DNA from: Pantoea trifolii
Lineage (GTDB): Bacteria; Pseudomonadota; Gammaproteobacteria; Enterobacterales; Enterobacteriaceae
Length of the DNA: 64,000 bases
Assembly (NCBI RefSeq): GCF_024506435.1
Contig: NZ_JANIET010000001.1
Span: 1,054,001 to 1,118,000 of the forward strand
Reading direction: 5' to 3'
Part shown: positions 53,960-63,563 of the stretch, piece after piece
Position numbering within the stretch: position 1 is the stretch's first letter
How the letters are laid out: every line of letters starts with the position of its first letter
Position numbers and translations under genes: made by a program
Notes under the pieces: model-generated
Databases searched by the model: none
The model's input: only the letters and a program-made list of their open reading frames with translations
Told to the model about the DNA's origin: nothing

Positions 53960-54178
53960 TTAGCGGACGAACTTCCAGACAGAAACCGGTACTTTATCGT
54001 AAAGCTTATTCATGGTCAGTTCAGCCAGACGATGATCGGCTGCCGAATAGAATACCGCGAGTTCATTATCAGGTAATTCATACTTGTTTTTTTCGATAAC
54101 CCGTTCAAGGGTATCTATTGAGCGACAGCGGCGCAGTCGCATCAAATAATCTGTTTTAGTTAAGGCTTGGTTGCTCAT
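53960..54178 (-). CDS. hha: haemolysin expression-modulating protein Hha
   Basis: Hha binds H-NS and helps silence AT-rich acquired DNA. The 72 residues ([20 protein letters not shown]) are nearly identical to E. coli Hha throughout, ending PVSVWKFVR. It follows tomB after 24 bases on the same strand; in E. coli Hha and TomB act as a toxin-antitoxin-like pair. Confidence 0.97.
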   Translation of the reverse strand: MSNQALTKTDYLMRLRRCRSIDTLERVIEKNKYELPDNELAVFYSAADHRLAELTMNKLYDKVPVSVWKFVR

Positions 54179-54202
54179 AAATAAACCGGTCTCAGTCTGG
54201 TG

Positions 54203-54580
54203 CTAAAAGGAATGGCTAGGTTGTTGGAGATAAGCGCACTCTTCGGCAAACAGATTAAATAAGCGTTTTGCTGAACGCTGCCACCGTTGTAGATCCTGAG
54301 TATTGATTCCATAGCTGCTGAACAGCATAAAGGTATCGTCAAGATATTCATCGATTTGCGTAATCAGGGCTTCATCTTCAACGTGCTTAATTTTGTAATT
54401 CATCGTGAAAGAAGCGATATGCTCAATCAAATCGTTGAGCTGTAAATTGCTTTCCGAAGTAGGATCATTAACCCAACCATGATGGCTATCAGTCAATGTC
54501 GCCATACTTTCGTCGAACAAGTTCTCACACAGGTATTTAAGCTGGGCAATATCATGCCGTTTCGGTGAGTATTCGTCCAT
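54203..54580 (-). CDS. tomB: Hha toxicity modulator TomB
   Basis: TomB (YbaJ) counters Hha toxicity and affects biofilm formation. From ATG 54580 (MDEYSPKRHDIAQLKYLCEN) it has 125 residues, matching the E. coli family (124); 8 codons open upstream are not conserved. HHGWVNDPTSESNLQLNDLI and DEYLDDTFMLFSSYGIN are diagnostic. The C-terminus (ECAYLQQPSHSF) differs, as is common in this family. Confidence 0.95.
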   Translation of the reverse strand: MDEYSPKRHDIAQLKYLCENLFDESMATLTDSHHGWVNDPTSESNLQLNDLIEHIASFTMNYKIKHVEDEALITQIDEYLDDTFMLFSSYGINTQDLQRWQRSAKRLFNLFAEECAYLQQPSHSF

Positions 54581-54727
54581 CTTTTTCCCCTCCATAGCTA
54601 GCATAGTTACCGCAGCGCGGCGAGATTAGGAAAAGCTACCAGGAAGCGATCTTGAATAAAATTGAATTCAGCGACTCCTTAAATGTAATCCACAATCATT
54701 AGCTTTGCTCACCTCAATTACCAAATA

Positions 54728-55081
54728 TTACAATTCGTCGGCAGGAGAGGGGCGCTCATTGTCAATCACTTCAAACACCAGCACGCCGGGCTGTACCTGA
54801 AACAGCACTTCTTCACGACGCTTAAACGTTTCATTTAAATCCAGGCAAGGATTAAATAAATTCCAGCTGAAATCGTAAAGCATTTTAAATCGATTGTTGT
54901 TGGTTGGTTGAATAGAAATAATCTGGAAGCTCTCGGGAACTAATTGCGCGTTTTGAGAATACCACTGTAAATCACCGGCTAATGCCTCGGCTATTTTGAG
55001 AATATTCCCCTGGATAATTCTTAGCAACTTTTCGCAATCGTCCTCATCCACAGCAATATCACAATGAATAATAGACGGCAT
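54728..55081 (-). CDS. hypothetical protein, AT-rich orphan
   Basis: An open frame of 117 residues that I do not recognise. It is acidic, with no signal peptide or membrane segment, three Cys-containing stretches (IHCDIAV, DDCEKLL, NPCLDL) and alternating helix/strand composition. Local G+C is about 37-40% over the two lines counted, well below the window average. The start at 55081 has no strong ribosome site (AAAATGCC context). It stands alone between tomB and the zinc transporter operon, a place empty in E. coli. Recent acquisition is plausible. Confidence 0.55.
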   Translation of the reverse strand: MPSIIHCDIAVDEDDCEKLLRIIQGNILKIAEALAGDLQWYSQNAQLVPESFQIISIQPTNNNRFKMLYDFSWNLFNPCLDLNETFKRREEVLFQVQPGVLVFEVIDNERPSPADEL

Positions 55082-55283
55082 TTTGTATCCAGTAAAAGAA
55101 TGATGTTTCTATCATTGAGCTTAATGGGTGACATTGCAAGTCGCTAATAAAAAGAAAGAGTAATCGTTGTGATGGGTTTCATAACTCAATCATGGCGAAA
55201 CGGCGAATTACAGCGGCTATCTTCATGAGCGATCAACTTTTGAAACACTTTTGCGCGGGCGCAACAGAGGAAGAGTCGGGTAG

Positions 55284-55308
55284 TATAATTGTTATGTTAT
55301 AACATTAG
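55284..55308 (+). promoter_or_regulatory. promoter -10 overlapped by a Zur box
   Basis: TATAAT at 55284-55289 overlaps a 23-bp segment at 55286-55308 with the palindromic core ATGTTATAACAT. That segment agrees with the enteric Zur consensus GAAATGTTATANTATAACAT at 16 of 19 fixed positions. Zur with bound zinc would block the promoter. No good -35 hexamer is visible. The operon's first ORF begins at 55322. Confidence 0.8.
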
Positions 55309-55321
55309 TTGGTCGTTGAGT

Positions 55322-55426
55322 ATGAAACACAGCGGTTTACTTCTTTCCCTTGGCGGCCGTTTGCTGGTTGCGCTGATGCTGATTGCGTTGTTGGCAGTAG
55401 CCTTATGGTGGGGCATGCAAAAATGA
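55322..55426 (+). CDS. 34-residue predicted membrane protein leading the zinc transporter operon
   Basis: ATG 55322 opens a 35-codon frame: MKHSGLLLSLGGRLLVALM, then LIALLAVALWWGMQK. It is essentially one hydrophobic helix with basic residues at both ends. It lies 13 bases after the Zur box, and its TGA overlaps the ATG of the ATPase gene (ATGATG), so it is positioned as the first translated gene of the operon. The start has only weak Shine-Dalgarno pairing (GAG). It could be a small subunit or regulator of the transporter, or a leader ORF for translational coupling. No homologue is known to me. Confidence 0.6.
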   Translation: MKHSGLLLSLGGRLLVALMLIALLAVALWWGMQK

Positions 55427-56079
55427 TGCATTTCAACCGCTTACAAGCAGGTTATCAAGGCCGTGCGGTGACGCCTGTCGTTAATGGTGAGCTGGTAACG
55501 GGTAGCATGACCGCGTTAATTGGCGCTAACGGCACCGGCAAATCGACCTTACTGAAAACCATTGCCGGCTTACTGCCGCCCATTTCCGGCCGCTGTGAAT
55601 TGCAGATCCCGCGCAAAGCGCTGGGCTGGTTACCACAACGCAGTGAACTCGAAACCCGCTTTCCTCTTACTGCTTATGAACTGGTGGCGATGGGCTGCTG
55701 GCCACGCTGCGGCTGGTTTGGTGGCATTAATCGCGCCTTACGCCTGGAAATCGATGCCGCGCTGGATGCGGTGCAAATGCGTGAGTTTGCCGATGCGCAG
55801 CCAGCCACGTTATCTGGCGGACAACTGCAGCGCGTGCTGTTCGCGCGCTTAATGCTGCAGCGCAGCCAGCTCTGGCTACTGGATGAACCTTTCAACGGCA
55901 TTGATAGCCAAACCGTCACTTTACTGATGTCGATCCTCGAACAGCAACAGCAGGCGGGCACAACATTATTAGTGGTGCTACACGATCGGCCGCTGGTGGC
56001 GCGCTATTTTCAGGATGTGTTATCGCTCGATGACGCTGATTCCGCACAAACGCCAACGTTGCGTAGGGTAGCGTCGTGA
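55423..56079 (+). CDS. aztA: metal (zinc) ABC transporter ATP-binding protein, AztA-like
   Basis: A 218-residue ABC ATPase from ATG 55423 (GGTGGGG lies 9 bases upstream; ATG 55426 is also possible). Walker A is GANGTGKST, the Q-loop is in LGWLPQRSELE, the signature is LSGGQLQR, Walker B is LWLLDEPF, and the switch His is in VVLHDRP. The class is that of zinc/manganese importers. The next two genes encode permease and binding protein, and the promoter carries a Zur box, so zinc is the likely substrate. It resembles AztA more than ZnuC; that family-level name is tentative. Confidence 0.85.
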   Translation: MMHFNRLQAGYQGRAVTPVVNGELVTGSMTALIGANGTGKSTLLKTIAGLLPPISGRCELQIPRKALGWLPQRSELETRFPLTAYELVAMGCWPRCGWFGGINRALRLEIDAALDAVQMREFADAQPATLSGGQLQRVLFARLMLQRSQLWLLDEPFNGIDSQTVTLLMSILEQQQQAGTTLLVVLHDRPLVARYFQDVLSLDDADSAQTPTLRRVAS

Positions 56080-56915
56080 CATTACTTCAACCCTTTATCG
56101 AATTTGGTTTCATGCGCCGTGCATTGGTGGCCTGCGTTGCATTAGCGATTAGCGCCACACCGCTGGGCGTTTTCCTCTCCCTGCGCCGCATGAGTCTGGT
56201 CGGCGATGCGCTATCACATGCGGTATTACCCGGTGCGGCGATTGGATATCTGGTGTCGGGATTATCGCTGGTGGCGATGGGCATTGGCGGCCTGATTGCC
56301 GGTTTGGCGGTGGCGCTGCTCTCAGGCGCGGTCAGCCGTTACACGCACCTCAAAGAGGATGCCAGTTTCTCGGGCTTCTACCTGGGCTCTCTCGCACTCG
56401 GCGTCACGCTGGTATCATTGCGCGGTTCCAGCGTCGATCTACTCCACGTGTTATTTGGATCGCTGCTAGCCGTGGATAACGCGGCAATTCTGTTGGTTGG
56501 CGGCATTGCCGCTACCACTCTGCTGCTGCTGGCGGTGATCTTCCGTCCGCTAGTGATCGATGCCTTCGATCCCGATTTTCTGCGCGCACAGGGCAAATGG
56601 AGCGCACCGCTGGTGCACGGTCTGTTCCTGATGCTGGTGGTGCTAAATCTGGTGGCGGGCTTTCAGGTGCTGGGCACGCTGATGTCGGTGGGATTGATGA
56701 TGTTGCCGGCCACCAGCGCACGCTTCTGGAGTCGCCATCTGGCTTGCATGCTCGGCATCGCCATGTTGCTGGCTATCGTCTCTGCGTTAATCGGCCTAAT
56801 TCTTTCGTGGCATTTCTCGCTGCCGGCTGGACCGGCGGTGGTGCTGAGTGCTGCGGTGCTGTTTCTGCTTTCTGTTTTGACAGGACCATGTGGCGGCCTG
56901 TTGCGCCGTCGATAA
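56076..56915 (+). CDS. aztB: metal (zinc) ABC transporter permease, AztB-like
   Basis: A 279-residue ABC-3 family permease with eight or nine membrane helices. Conserved blocks are RRMSLVGDALSHAVLPGAAI and TLMSVGLMMLPATSARFW. The start is GTG 56076, overlapping the aztA stop by 4 bases (GTGA), which indicates coupled translation. The binding-protein gene follows 22 bases downstream. Confidence 0.87.
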   Translation: MTLLQPFIEFGFMRRALVACVALAISATPLGVFLSLRRMSLVGDALSHAVLPGAAIGYLVSGLSLVAMGIGGLIAGLAVALLSGAVSRYTHLKEDASFSGFYLGSLALGVTLVSLRGSSVDLLHVLFGSLLAVDNAAILLVGGIAATTLLLLAVIFRPLVIDAFDPDFLRAQGKWSAPLVHGLFLMLVVLNLVAGFQVLGTLMSVGLMMLPATSARFWSRHLACMLGIAMLLAIVSALIGLILSWHFSLPAGPAVVLSAAVLFLLSVLTGPCGGLLRRR

Positions 56916-56937
56916 CGAAACCAATAAGGGGATATGA

Positions 56938-57816
56938 ATGAAAAAGTTACCGCTGAGTCTGGCGATTGGCGCCATGCTGATTAGCCCACTGTCGCTGGCG
57001 AAGAGTGTTGATGTTGTGGCGAGCTTCACCGTGCTGGCGGATATCGTTAAACAGGTCGGTGGCGATCACGTCAACGTGAAATCGCTGGTCGGGCCGAATG
57101 GCGATCCGCACACCTTCGAACCGACGCCGCAGGATAGCCAGGCGCTGTCGAAAGCGGATGTGGTGTTTGTAAGCGGTTTGGGCATGGAAGGTTGGATGGA
57201 TCGCCTGATCAGCGCGTCAGGTTATAAAGGCACCCTCGTCGTGGCCTCGAACGGCGTCAACACACGCAAGATGGAAGAGGACGGTAAAAGCGTCACCGAT
57301 CCCCACGCGTGGAACAGCATGCAAAACGGTGTGATCTACGCCACCAATGTGATGAATGCGCTGATCAAAGCCGATCCTGAAGATGCGGCGGATATTCGTA
57401 AAAGCGGTGAAAGTTACATTCAGCAGCTGCAGAAGCTGGATAGCTGGGCGAAAACCGCCTTTGCTGAAGTACCGAAGAACAAGCGTAAGGTGCTGACCAG
57501 CCACGATGCCTTTGGCTACTTTGGCCAACGTTATGGCGTTAGTTTCCTTGCGCCAGTGGGCTTCTCGACTGAAGCGGAAGCCAGCGCCAGCGATGTGGCT
57601 TCGATCATCAAACAGCTGAAGGCCGAGCACATCAAAACCTACTTCATGGAGAATCAAACCGATCCGCGTCTGGTAAAACAGATTGCCAGCGAAACCGGCG
57701 CACAGCCGGGCGGGGAACTCTATCCGGAGGCCTTGTCGGAAGCGAATGGCCCGGCAGCGACCTATGTGGCCGCGTTCAAACATAATGTGGACGCCATTCT
57801 GCATAGCATGAAGTAA
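56938..57816 (+). CDS. aztC: metal (zinc) ABC transporter substrate-binding protein, AztC-like
   Basis: A 292-residue cluster A-I binding protein with a signal peptide (cut likely after PLSLA). Candidate zinc ligands are His58 (GDPHTFEPTP), His123 (DPHAWNSM), His189 (TSHDAFGYF) and the acidic residue in GELYPEALS (Glu264). The His-rich flexible loop of ZnuA is missing, as in AztC. It captures zinc in the periplasm for AztBA. An AztD-type metallochaperone gene is not present next to it. Confidence 0.87.
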   Translation: MKKLPLSLAIGAMLISPLSLAKSVDVVASFTVLADIVKQVGGDHVNVKSLVGPNGDPHTFEPTPQDSQALSKADVVFVSGLGMEGWMDRLISASGYKGTLVVASNGVNTRKMEEDGKSVTDPHAWNSMQNGVIYATNVMNALIKADPEDAADIRKSGESYIQQLQKLDSWAKTAFAEVPKNKRKVLTSHDAFGYFGQRYGVSFLAPVGFSTEAEASASDVASIIKQLKAEHIKTYFMENQTDPRLVKQIASETGAQPGGELYPEALSEANGPAATYVAAFKHNVDAILHSMK

Positions 57817-57841
57817 AAAAAGGCCGGGGAGCATCCCGGCC
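57814..57841 (-). terminator. intrinsic terminator of rpmE2-rpmJ2
   Basis: GGCCGGG-GAGCAT-CCCGGCC with seven or eight T following on the - strand. It also lies at the end of aztC. Confidence 0.85.
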
Positions 57842-57859
57842 AATTATCACGACACTTTC

Positions 57860-58000
57860 CTACCTTTTTTTCTTTCTTCCCTGAACCGCCTTAAAGCGCG
57901 GGTTGGTTTTGCAAATCACATAGATGCGACCTTTACGACGCACGACTTTGCAATCTTTATGGCGCGTCTTGGCAGAGCGCAATGAACTCAATACCTGCAT
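57860..58000 (-). CDS. rpmJ2: ribosomal protein L36B (zinc-independent paralogue)
   Basis: Reading the - strand from ATG 58000 gives 46 residues beginning [20 protein letters not shown] and ending [12 protein letters not shown], matching E. coli YkgO. Only two Cys (17 and 30) remain, so the four-ligand zinc ribbon of normal L36 is absent. It follows rpmE2 after 15 bases. Under zinc limitation it replaces the zinc-containing L36, freeing metal. Confidence 0.95.
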   Translation of the reverse strand: MQVLSSLRSAKTRHKDCKVVRRKGRIYVICKTNPRFKAVQGRKKKR

Positions 58001-58015
58001 CTCTTCTCTCCAGCC

Positions 58016-58273
58016 TTACTTGTTGCGCGACAGGAAGCTGCCAAAACGCTGATTGAAGCGCGCGGTGCTGCCTTCTTTGGCGAAATCTTTCTGCTTGCCG
58101 GTGTAAAACACGTGAGATTTTGACGAGACATCCAGCGTGACATACGGCAGCACTTCACCTTCAAACTCAATGGTGCGCTCAGTCTTAATCGTGGAGCCGA
58201 CTTTGAAGTATTCGTTGGCCGAGGTGTCGTGGAACACCACTGGGCGATAAAGGGGATGGATATTCGGTTTCAT
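58016..58273 (-). CDS. rpmE2: ribosomal protein L31B (zinc-independent paralogue)
   Basis: L31B replaces zinc-binding L31 in zinc-starved cells (YkgM in E. coli). The 85 residues from ATG 58273 ([20 protein letters not shown]) contain no Cys at all, as expected for the C-minus form, and the block [20 protein letters not shown] lies 7 bases before this ATG; a GTG two codons earlier is less likely. A Zur box lies just upstream. Confidence 0.95.
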   Translation of the reverse strand: MKPNIHPLYRPVVFHDTSANEYFKVGSTIKTERTIEFEGEVLPYVTLDVSSKSHVFYTGKQKDFAKEGSTARFNQRFGSFLSRNK

Positions 58274-58289
58274 AGTCACCTCGTTATGT

Positions 58290-58310
58290 AATGTTATACT
58301 ATAACAACAT
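58290..58310 (-). promoter_or_regulatory. Zur box upstream of rpmE2-rpmJ2
   Basis: TGTTATA-C-TATAACA at 58292-58306 is a perfect palindrome and matches the core of the enteric Zur consensus. It is 19 bases before the rpmE2 start, so zinc-bound Zur would repress the pair. Confidence 0.88.
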
Positions 58311-58383
58311 TATGAGCCCGAAAATGGCTGATTGCAACCGTGAAAAACACAGGGATTTTGGCGGGGCAGGGAAGCAGCAATAA

Positions 58384-58407
58384 AAAAGGCCGCATCAGCG
58401 GCCTTTT
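58384..58407 (-). terminator. intrinsic terminator of acrAB
   Basis: AAAAGGCCGC-ATCA-GCGGCCTTTT, followed on the - strand by TTTTTTA. It begins 15 bases past the acrB stop. Confidence 0.85.
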
Positions 58408-58422
58408 AGGGAAGGGTAGAAC

Positions 58423-61400
58423 TTAGTGTTTGTGCTCTACCGGATGACCTTGTTCCAGGTCACCTTTGTTCTTACTGAAGCGGCGACGTACCACCACGAA
58501 GAACACCGGAACGAAGAAGATAGCCAGCGCGGTCGCTGTGACCATCCCGCCCATTACGCCGGTACCTACCGCGTTCTGTGCGCCAGAGCCCGCACCGGTG
58601 CTGATCGCCAGCGGCATTACGCCGAGGATAAAGGCGAGCGAGGTCATCAGAATCGGACGCAGACGCATACGGGATGCTTCCAGCGTTGATTCCACCAGCC
58701 CTTTGCCTTCCTTCTCCATCAAATCCTTGGCGAATTCGACGATCAGGATGGCGTTCTTCGCCGACAATCCTATGGTGGTCAACAAGCCCACCACAAAGTA
58801 GACGTCGTTACTCAAGCCACGCGCCGTGGTGAAGATCAGTGCGCCGACCACACCCAGCGGTACCACCAACATCACCGAGAACGGAATCGACCAGCTCTCA
58901 TACAGCGCGGCCAGACACAGGAACACCACAATCAGCGAGATAGCGTACAGCGCCGGTGCCTGGTTACCTGACAAGCGTTCCTGATAGGACATGCCGGTCC
59001 AGTCGTAACCGATACCCGCAGGCAGTTTTCCTGCCAACTCCTCCATCAGGTTCATGGCATCACCGGAGCTCTTGCCCGGTGCTGCCTGGCCGAGAATCTC
59101 CATTGATGGCAAGCCGTTGTAACGCTCCAGACGTGGCGAGCCGTACTGCCACTTCGCCGAAGAGAAGGCGGAGAACGGAACCATGGTGCCGCCGCTGTTG
59201 CGCACGAACCACTTACTGATATCGTCCGGCAACATACGTGAATCGGCCTGGCCCATTACGTACACTTTCTTCACGCGACCGCGGTCGATGAAGTCGTTGA
59301 CGTAAGAACCGCCCCATGCGGCGCCCAGCGTGGTGTTAATGTCTGACAGCGACACACCCAGCGCCTGCGCTTTTTCCTGATCGATAATCAGTTTGTACTG
59401 CGGCGTATCTTCCATACCGTTTGGACGCACGCCCACCAGCGTATCCGGATGCTGGGCAATCATGCCAAACAGCTGGTTACGCGCGGCGGTCAGCTTCTCG
59501 TGACCCAGGTTGCCCTGATCGGTCAGCATGAAGTCGAAGCCGGTGGCGTTACCCAGTTCGATAATCGCTGGCAGGTTGAACGGGAACACCATCGCATCTT
59601 TGATTTGACCGAGCGCCTGCATGGCACGACCGGCAATCGCAGGGACTTTCAGACTGGCATCGCCACGCTCATCCCACGGCTTGAGGCTGACGAACGCGAT
59701 ACCGGTGTTCTGTCCACGACCGGCAAAGCCGAAGCCGTTGACGGTAAACACCGAATTCACGCTGTCTTTCTCTTTAGTCAGGAAGTAATCCGTCACCTGA
59801 TCCAGCACTTTCTGGGTACGTTCCTGGGTAGCACCAGCCGGCAGCTGCGCCTGCGCCAGTAACAGACCCTGATCCTCTTCCGGCAAGAATGAGGTCGGCA
59901 GTTTCAGGAACAGATACGCCATGCCGACCACGATCACCAGATAAATCAGCAGGTAACGACCGGTGCTGCGCACGATATGGCCCACACTATCAACATAGTG
60001 GTTGGTGCTCTTATCGAACACGCGGTTAAACCAACCGAAGAAACCGGTGGTTTTACCGTGAGTGCCTTTCGGAACGGGTTTCAGCAAGGTGGCACAAAGC
60101 GCAGGTGTCAGAATCAATGCCACCAGCACCGACAGCGCCATCGCGGAAACGATGGTGATCGAGAACTGGCGATAGATGACACCGGTTGAACCGCCGAAGA
60201 ATGCCATCGGGATAAATACCGCAGACAGCACCAACGCGATACCGACCAACGCGCCCTGGATCTGCTCCATCGAACGTTTGGTGGCCTCTTTCGGCGGCAA
60301 GCCTTCTTCCGCCATCACACGCTCAACGTTCTCGACCACCACGATGGCGTCATCCACCAGCAGGCCGATGGCGAGCACCATCCCGAACATCGTCAGGGTG
60401 TTTATCGAGTAGCCAAAGGCACTGATGATCGCAAAGGTTCCGAGTAAAACTACCGGCACGGCAATGGTAGGAATCAGCGTTGCGCGGAAGTTTTGCAGGA
60501 ACAGATACATCACCAGGAACACCAGCACGATCGCTTCAAACAGCGTTTTCACCACTTCGAAAATCGAAATTTTCACGAACGGCGTGGTGTCGTACGGATA
60601 AACCGTTTTCATGCCTGACGGGAAGAACGGTTGCAGTTTTGCCAGCTCAGCTTTTACCGCATCGGCGGTATCCAGCGCGTTAGCGCCCGTTGCCAGTTTG
60701 ATACCGATACCAGAAGCGGGCTTGCCATTATAACGCGCGATGATCTCGTAGTTTTCACCACCGAGTTCAATCTTCGCCACGTCACGCAGGCGCACCTGAG
60801 AACCATCCTGATTCACTTTCAACAAGATCTTACCGAACTCATCTGTTGAAGTCAGACGGGTTTGCGCAATGATCGAGGCATTAAGCTGTTGACCGGGCAC
60901 AGGTGGCGTACCACCCAGTTGGCCAGCAGCAATTTGGGTGTTCTGGACTTTCAACGCGCTGATGACATCCACTGGCGTCAGTGAATAGTTATTCAGCTTG
61001 TGCGGGTCCAGCCAGATACGCATGGCATATTGCGCACCAAACACCTGTGTATCACCCACGCCCGGCATACGGCTGACCGGATCTTTGATGTTAGAGGCAA
61101 CATAGTCAGAAATATCATTCTGCGTCATGGTGCCGTCATCGCTGACGAAACCCGCCACCATCAGGAAGCTACTGGAAGATTTCTTAACCTGAATCCCCTG
61201 TTGCTGCACTTCTTGTGGCAATAACGGCGTGGCCAGCTGCAGTTTGTTCTGCACCTGAACCTGCGCGATATCTGCGTCAGTACCGGATTGGAAGGTCAGT
61301 GTCAGCGTCAATGTGCCCGACGAATCACTGCTCGATGACATATACATCAGGCCATCGATACCGTTCATGTTTTGCTCGATGACCTGCGTCACCGAATCTT

Positions 61401-61572
61401 GCAGCGTTTTCGCATCAGCACCCGGATAGGTCGCCTGGATTTCAACTGCCGGCGGCGCAACATTGGGATATTGCTCAATCGGCAGACTGATAATCGATAG
61501 CACACCAACCAACATGATGATGATGGCGAGCACCCACGCAAAAATGGGGCGATCAATAAAGAACTTAGCCAT
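58423..61572 (-). CDS. acrB: multidrug efflux RND transporter AcrB
   Basis: AcrB is the proton-driven inner-membrane pump of the AcrAB-TolC tripartite system, exporting bile salts, dyes and many antibiotics. The 1049 residues equal the E. coli length. The N-terminus [20 protein letters not shown] and the proton-relay Asp pair in [17 protein letters not shown] are present, as is the late relay Lys region [17 protein letters not shown]. The His-tipped C-terminus VEHKH resembles that of E. coli. It starts 16 bases after acrA. Confidence 0.98.
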   Translation of the reverse strand: MAKFFIDRPIFAWVLAIIIMLVGVLSIISLPIEQYPNVAPPAVEIQATYPGADAKTLQDSVTQVIEQNMNGIDGLMYMSSSSDSSGTLTLTLTFQSGTDADIAQVQVQNKLQLATPLLPQEVQQQGIQVKKSSSSFLMVAGFVSDDGTMTQNDISDYVASNIKDPVSRMPGVGDTQVFGAQYAMRIWLDPHKLNNYSLTPVDVISALKVQNTQIAAGQLGGTPPVPGQQLNASIIAQTRLTSTDEFGKILLKVNQDGSQVRLRDVAKIELGGENYEIIARYNGKPASGIGIKLATGANALDTADAVKAELAKLQPFFPSGMKTVYPYDTTPFVKISIFEVVKTLFEAIVLVFLVMYLFLQNFRATLIPTIAVPVVLLGTFAIISAFGYSINTLTMFGMVLAIGLLVDDAIVVVENVERVMAEEGLPPKEATKRSMEQIQGALVGIALVLSAVFIPMAFFGGSTGVIYRQFSITIVSAMALSVLVALILTPALCATLLKPVPKGTHGKTTGFFGWFNRVFDKSTNHYVDSVGHIVRSTGRYLLIYLVIVVGMAYLFLKLPTSFLPEEDQGLLLAQAQLPAGATQERTQKVLDQVTDYFLTKEKDSVNSVFTVNGFGFAGRGQNTGIAFVSLKPWDERGDASLKVPAIAGRAMQALGQIKDAMVFPFNLPAIIELGNATGFDFMLTDQGNLGHEKLTAARNQLFGMIAQHPDTLVGVRPNGMEDTPQYKLIIDQEKAQALGVSLSDINTTLGAAWGGSYVNDFIDRGRVKKVYVMGQADSRMLPDDISKWFVRNSGGTMVPFSAFSSAKWQYGSPRLERYNGLPSMEILGQAAPGKSSGDAMNLMEELAGKLPAGIGYDWTGMSYQERLSGNQAPALYAISLIVVFLCLAALYESWSIPFSVMLVVPLGVVGALIFTTARGLSNDVYFVVGLLTTIGLSAKNAILIVEFAKDLMEKEGKGLVESTLEASRMRLRPILMTSLAFILGVMPLAISTGAGSGAQNAVGTGVMGGMVTATALAIFFVPVFFVVVRRRFSKNKGDLEQGHPVEHKH

Positions 61573-61588
61573 GTATCAGTGGCTCCTG

Positions 61589-62779
61589 TTATGACGATGA
61601 TTTAGCAGACGGTGATTCTGGTGCAGCTTTGGCATCATCGGAGACTTCTTGTGGCGTCACCTGCGCACCCGGTTTGGCGCGCTGGATACCGGTGGTGATC
61701 ACCCGATCGCCTGCTTTAAGACCTTCCGTTACCAGCCATTTGTCACCAAATGCCTGATTAGCGGTAATATTGCGAGATTCCACTTTATTATCCGCGCCTA
61801 CGACCATCGCCGTTGCCTGACCGGTTGGGGTACGCGTTACGCCCTGTTGCGGTACCAGCAATGCGGTTGGATTGGTGCCTTCATCCAGACGTGCGCGCAC
61901 AAACATACCTGGCAGCAGGCGATTGTCCGGATTCGGGAAGATGGCACGCAGCGTGATTGAACCGGTGGTTTCATCCACGCTCACATCAGAGAATTCCAAT
62001 GTGCCTGTTTGCGGGTATGCGTTACCGTTTTGCATTAGCAGGGTGACGTTGGCCTTACCGTCGTTCTGTTTCAGCTGACCGGATTCCAGTTCTGCGCGCA
62101 AACGCAGGAATTCATCACTGGATTGGGTCACGTCGACATACATAGGATCGAGCTGTTGCACGGTGGCCAGCGCGGTAGTTTGCCCATTTGAAACCAGCGC
62201 ACCTTCGGTGACTGACGATTTACCAATACGACCGCTGATGGGCGAGGTCACTTTGGTATACGCCAGATTGATGCGCGCGGTTTCGACGTTGGCACGCGCA
62301 GCCTGAGCGGCTGCAGCCGTTTGGGCTGCTGTGCCTGCGGCGGTGTCGTAATCCTGCTGACTGATGTACTTAGTACCCAGCAGCGGCTTGTAGCGCGTGA
62401 TGGTTAACTGCGCCACACGAGCATTGGCTTCAGCCTGGGCTAAATCCGCTTTAGCACTGTCGTAGGCCGCCTGATAGGTGGCAGGATCGATCTGATACAG
62501 CGACTGACCGGCTTTTACATCACTACCTTCAACAAAATTACGTTTGAGAATAATCCCTGACACCTGAGGGCGAACTTCCGCAACGCGGAAAGCCGAGGTA
62601 CGGCCCGGCAGCTCAGTGGTAATTTGCAATGGTTCGTTTTTTAACGTCACAACACCCACTTCTGGGGGCTGCTGCTGGGCGGCTTGCTGGGATTTATTAT
62701 CATCACATCCTGTTAACAAAAAGCTGCCTGAAAGCATCAGGACGGCCGCCAGAGGCGCTAATCCTCTGTTTTTATTCAT
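61589..62779 (-). CDS. acrA: multidrug efflux periplasmic adaptor AcrA
   Basis: AcrA is the lipid-anchored adaptor linking AcrB to TolC. From ATG 62779 (MNKNRGLAPLAAVLMLSGSF) it has 396 residues, a lipobox LLTGC with Cys25, lipoyl halves, an alpha hairpin (DSAKADLAQAEANARVAQL) and beta-barrel domains. The open frame to 62806 is not conserved. It is divergent from acrR across 142 bases that contain the AcrR operator. Confidence 0.97.
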   Translation of the reverse strand: MNKNRGLAPLAAVLMLSGSFLLTGCDDNKSQQAAQQQPPEVGVVTLKNEPLQITTELPGRTSAFRVAEVRPQVSGIILKRNFVEGSDVKAGQSLYQIDPATYQAAYDSAKADLAQAEANARVAQLTITRYKPLLGTKYISQQDYDTAAGTAAQTAAAAQAARANVETARINLAYTKVTSPISGRIGKSSVTEGALVSNGQTTALATVQQLDPMYVDVTQSSDEFLRLRAELESGQLKQNDGKANVTLLMQNGNAYPQTGTLEFSDVSVDETTGSITLRAIFPNPDNRLLPGMFVRARLDEGTNPTALLVPQQGVTRTPTGQATAMVVGADNKVESRNITANQAFGDKWLVTEGLKAGDRVITTGIQRAKPGAQVTPQEVSDDAKAAPESPSAKSSS

Positions 62780-62868
62780 AAATAAACCTCTAGTGTCCGA
62801 TATCAAATGATCAATGGATCACAAACCGATAAACCCATTGCTGCGTTAAAACACGGGTCGTGCTATGG

Positions 62869-62892
62869 TACATACATTCACAAATGTATGTA
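62869..62892. promoter_or_regulatory. AcrR operator
   Basis: A 24-bp palindrome with half-sites TACATACATT and AATGTATGTA around a 4-base centre. Size and sequence equal the E. coli AcrR operator apart from the inner bases. It lies 30 bases before acrR and 90 bases before acrA, so AcrR should control both directions. Confidence 0.93.
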
Positions 62893-62921
62893 AACTTACA
62901 AGTTTGTAAAAAAAGCCCAGC

Positions 62922-63563
62922 ATGGCACGAAAAACCAAAGCGCAAGCTCTTGAAACACGGCATCAAATTCTTGACGCCGCATTAGCACACTTTTCCGAAC
63001 ATGGTGTGGCCGCCACGTCTCTGGCGGATATCGCAACAGCGGCCGGCGTCACGCGCGGGGCTATCTACTGGCATTTCAAAAACAAAGCCGATCTCTTACA
63101 TGAAATCTGGCTACGTTGTGACGCTGGGCTGGACGATGTGGAACTTGAGTATCAGACAAAATACCCGGGTGATCCACTTTCTGTTGTACGTTCAATGTTG
63201 ATCTATATCCTTGACGCCACAGCAAAGGATCCGCAAAGACGCGCATTAATGGAGATTATCTTCCACAAGTGTGAATTTGTTGGCGAAATGTCGACGTTAC
63301 AGGATATGCGCCAAAGCTTACTGCTGGAGTGTTACGACCGCATTGAAGTGGTGTTGAAAGAGTGTATTGAGGTCGGTCAGCTGCCCAGCAACATCAACAC
63401 GCGGCAGTCTGCACGCCTGATGTGCGGCTACATCAACGGCATGATGGAAAACTGGTTATTCAATCCGCAGGCTTATGATTTGGCTGCCGATGCGCCGCAG
63501 CTGGTGGATGCATTTTTGGATATGTTGCGCCTTAGTCCAACACTTACCACCGGGCCACGTTAA
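62922..63563 (+). CDS. acrR: TetR-family efflux repressor AcrR
   Basis: AcrR represses acrAB and itself and releases DNA when it binds pump substrates. The 213 residues have an N-terminal TetR helix-turn-helix (about 28-47, [20 protein letters not shown]) and a helical ligand domain; E. coli AcrR has 215. Its stop overlaps the convergent rsmS stop by 4 bases, and mscK, which lies here in E. coli, is absent. Confidence 0.97.
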   Translation: MARKTKAQALETRHQILDAALAHFSEHGVAATSLADIATAAGVTRGAIYWHFKNKADLLHEIWLRCDAGLDDVELEYQTKYPGDPLSVVRSMLIYILDATAKDPQRRALMEIIFHKCEFVGEMSTLQDMRQSLLLECYDRIEVVLKECIEVGQLPSNINTRQSARLMCGYINGMMENWLFNPQAYDLAADAPQLVDAFLDMLRLSPTLTTGPR

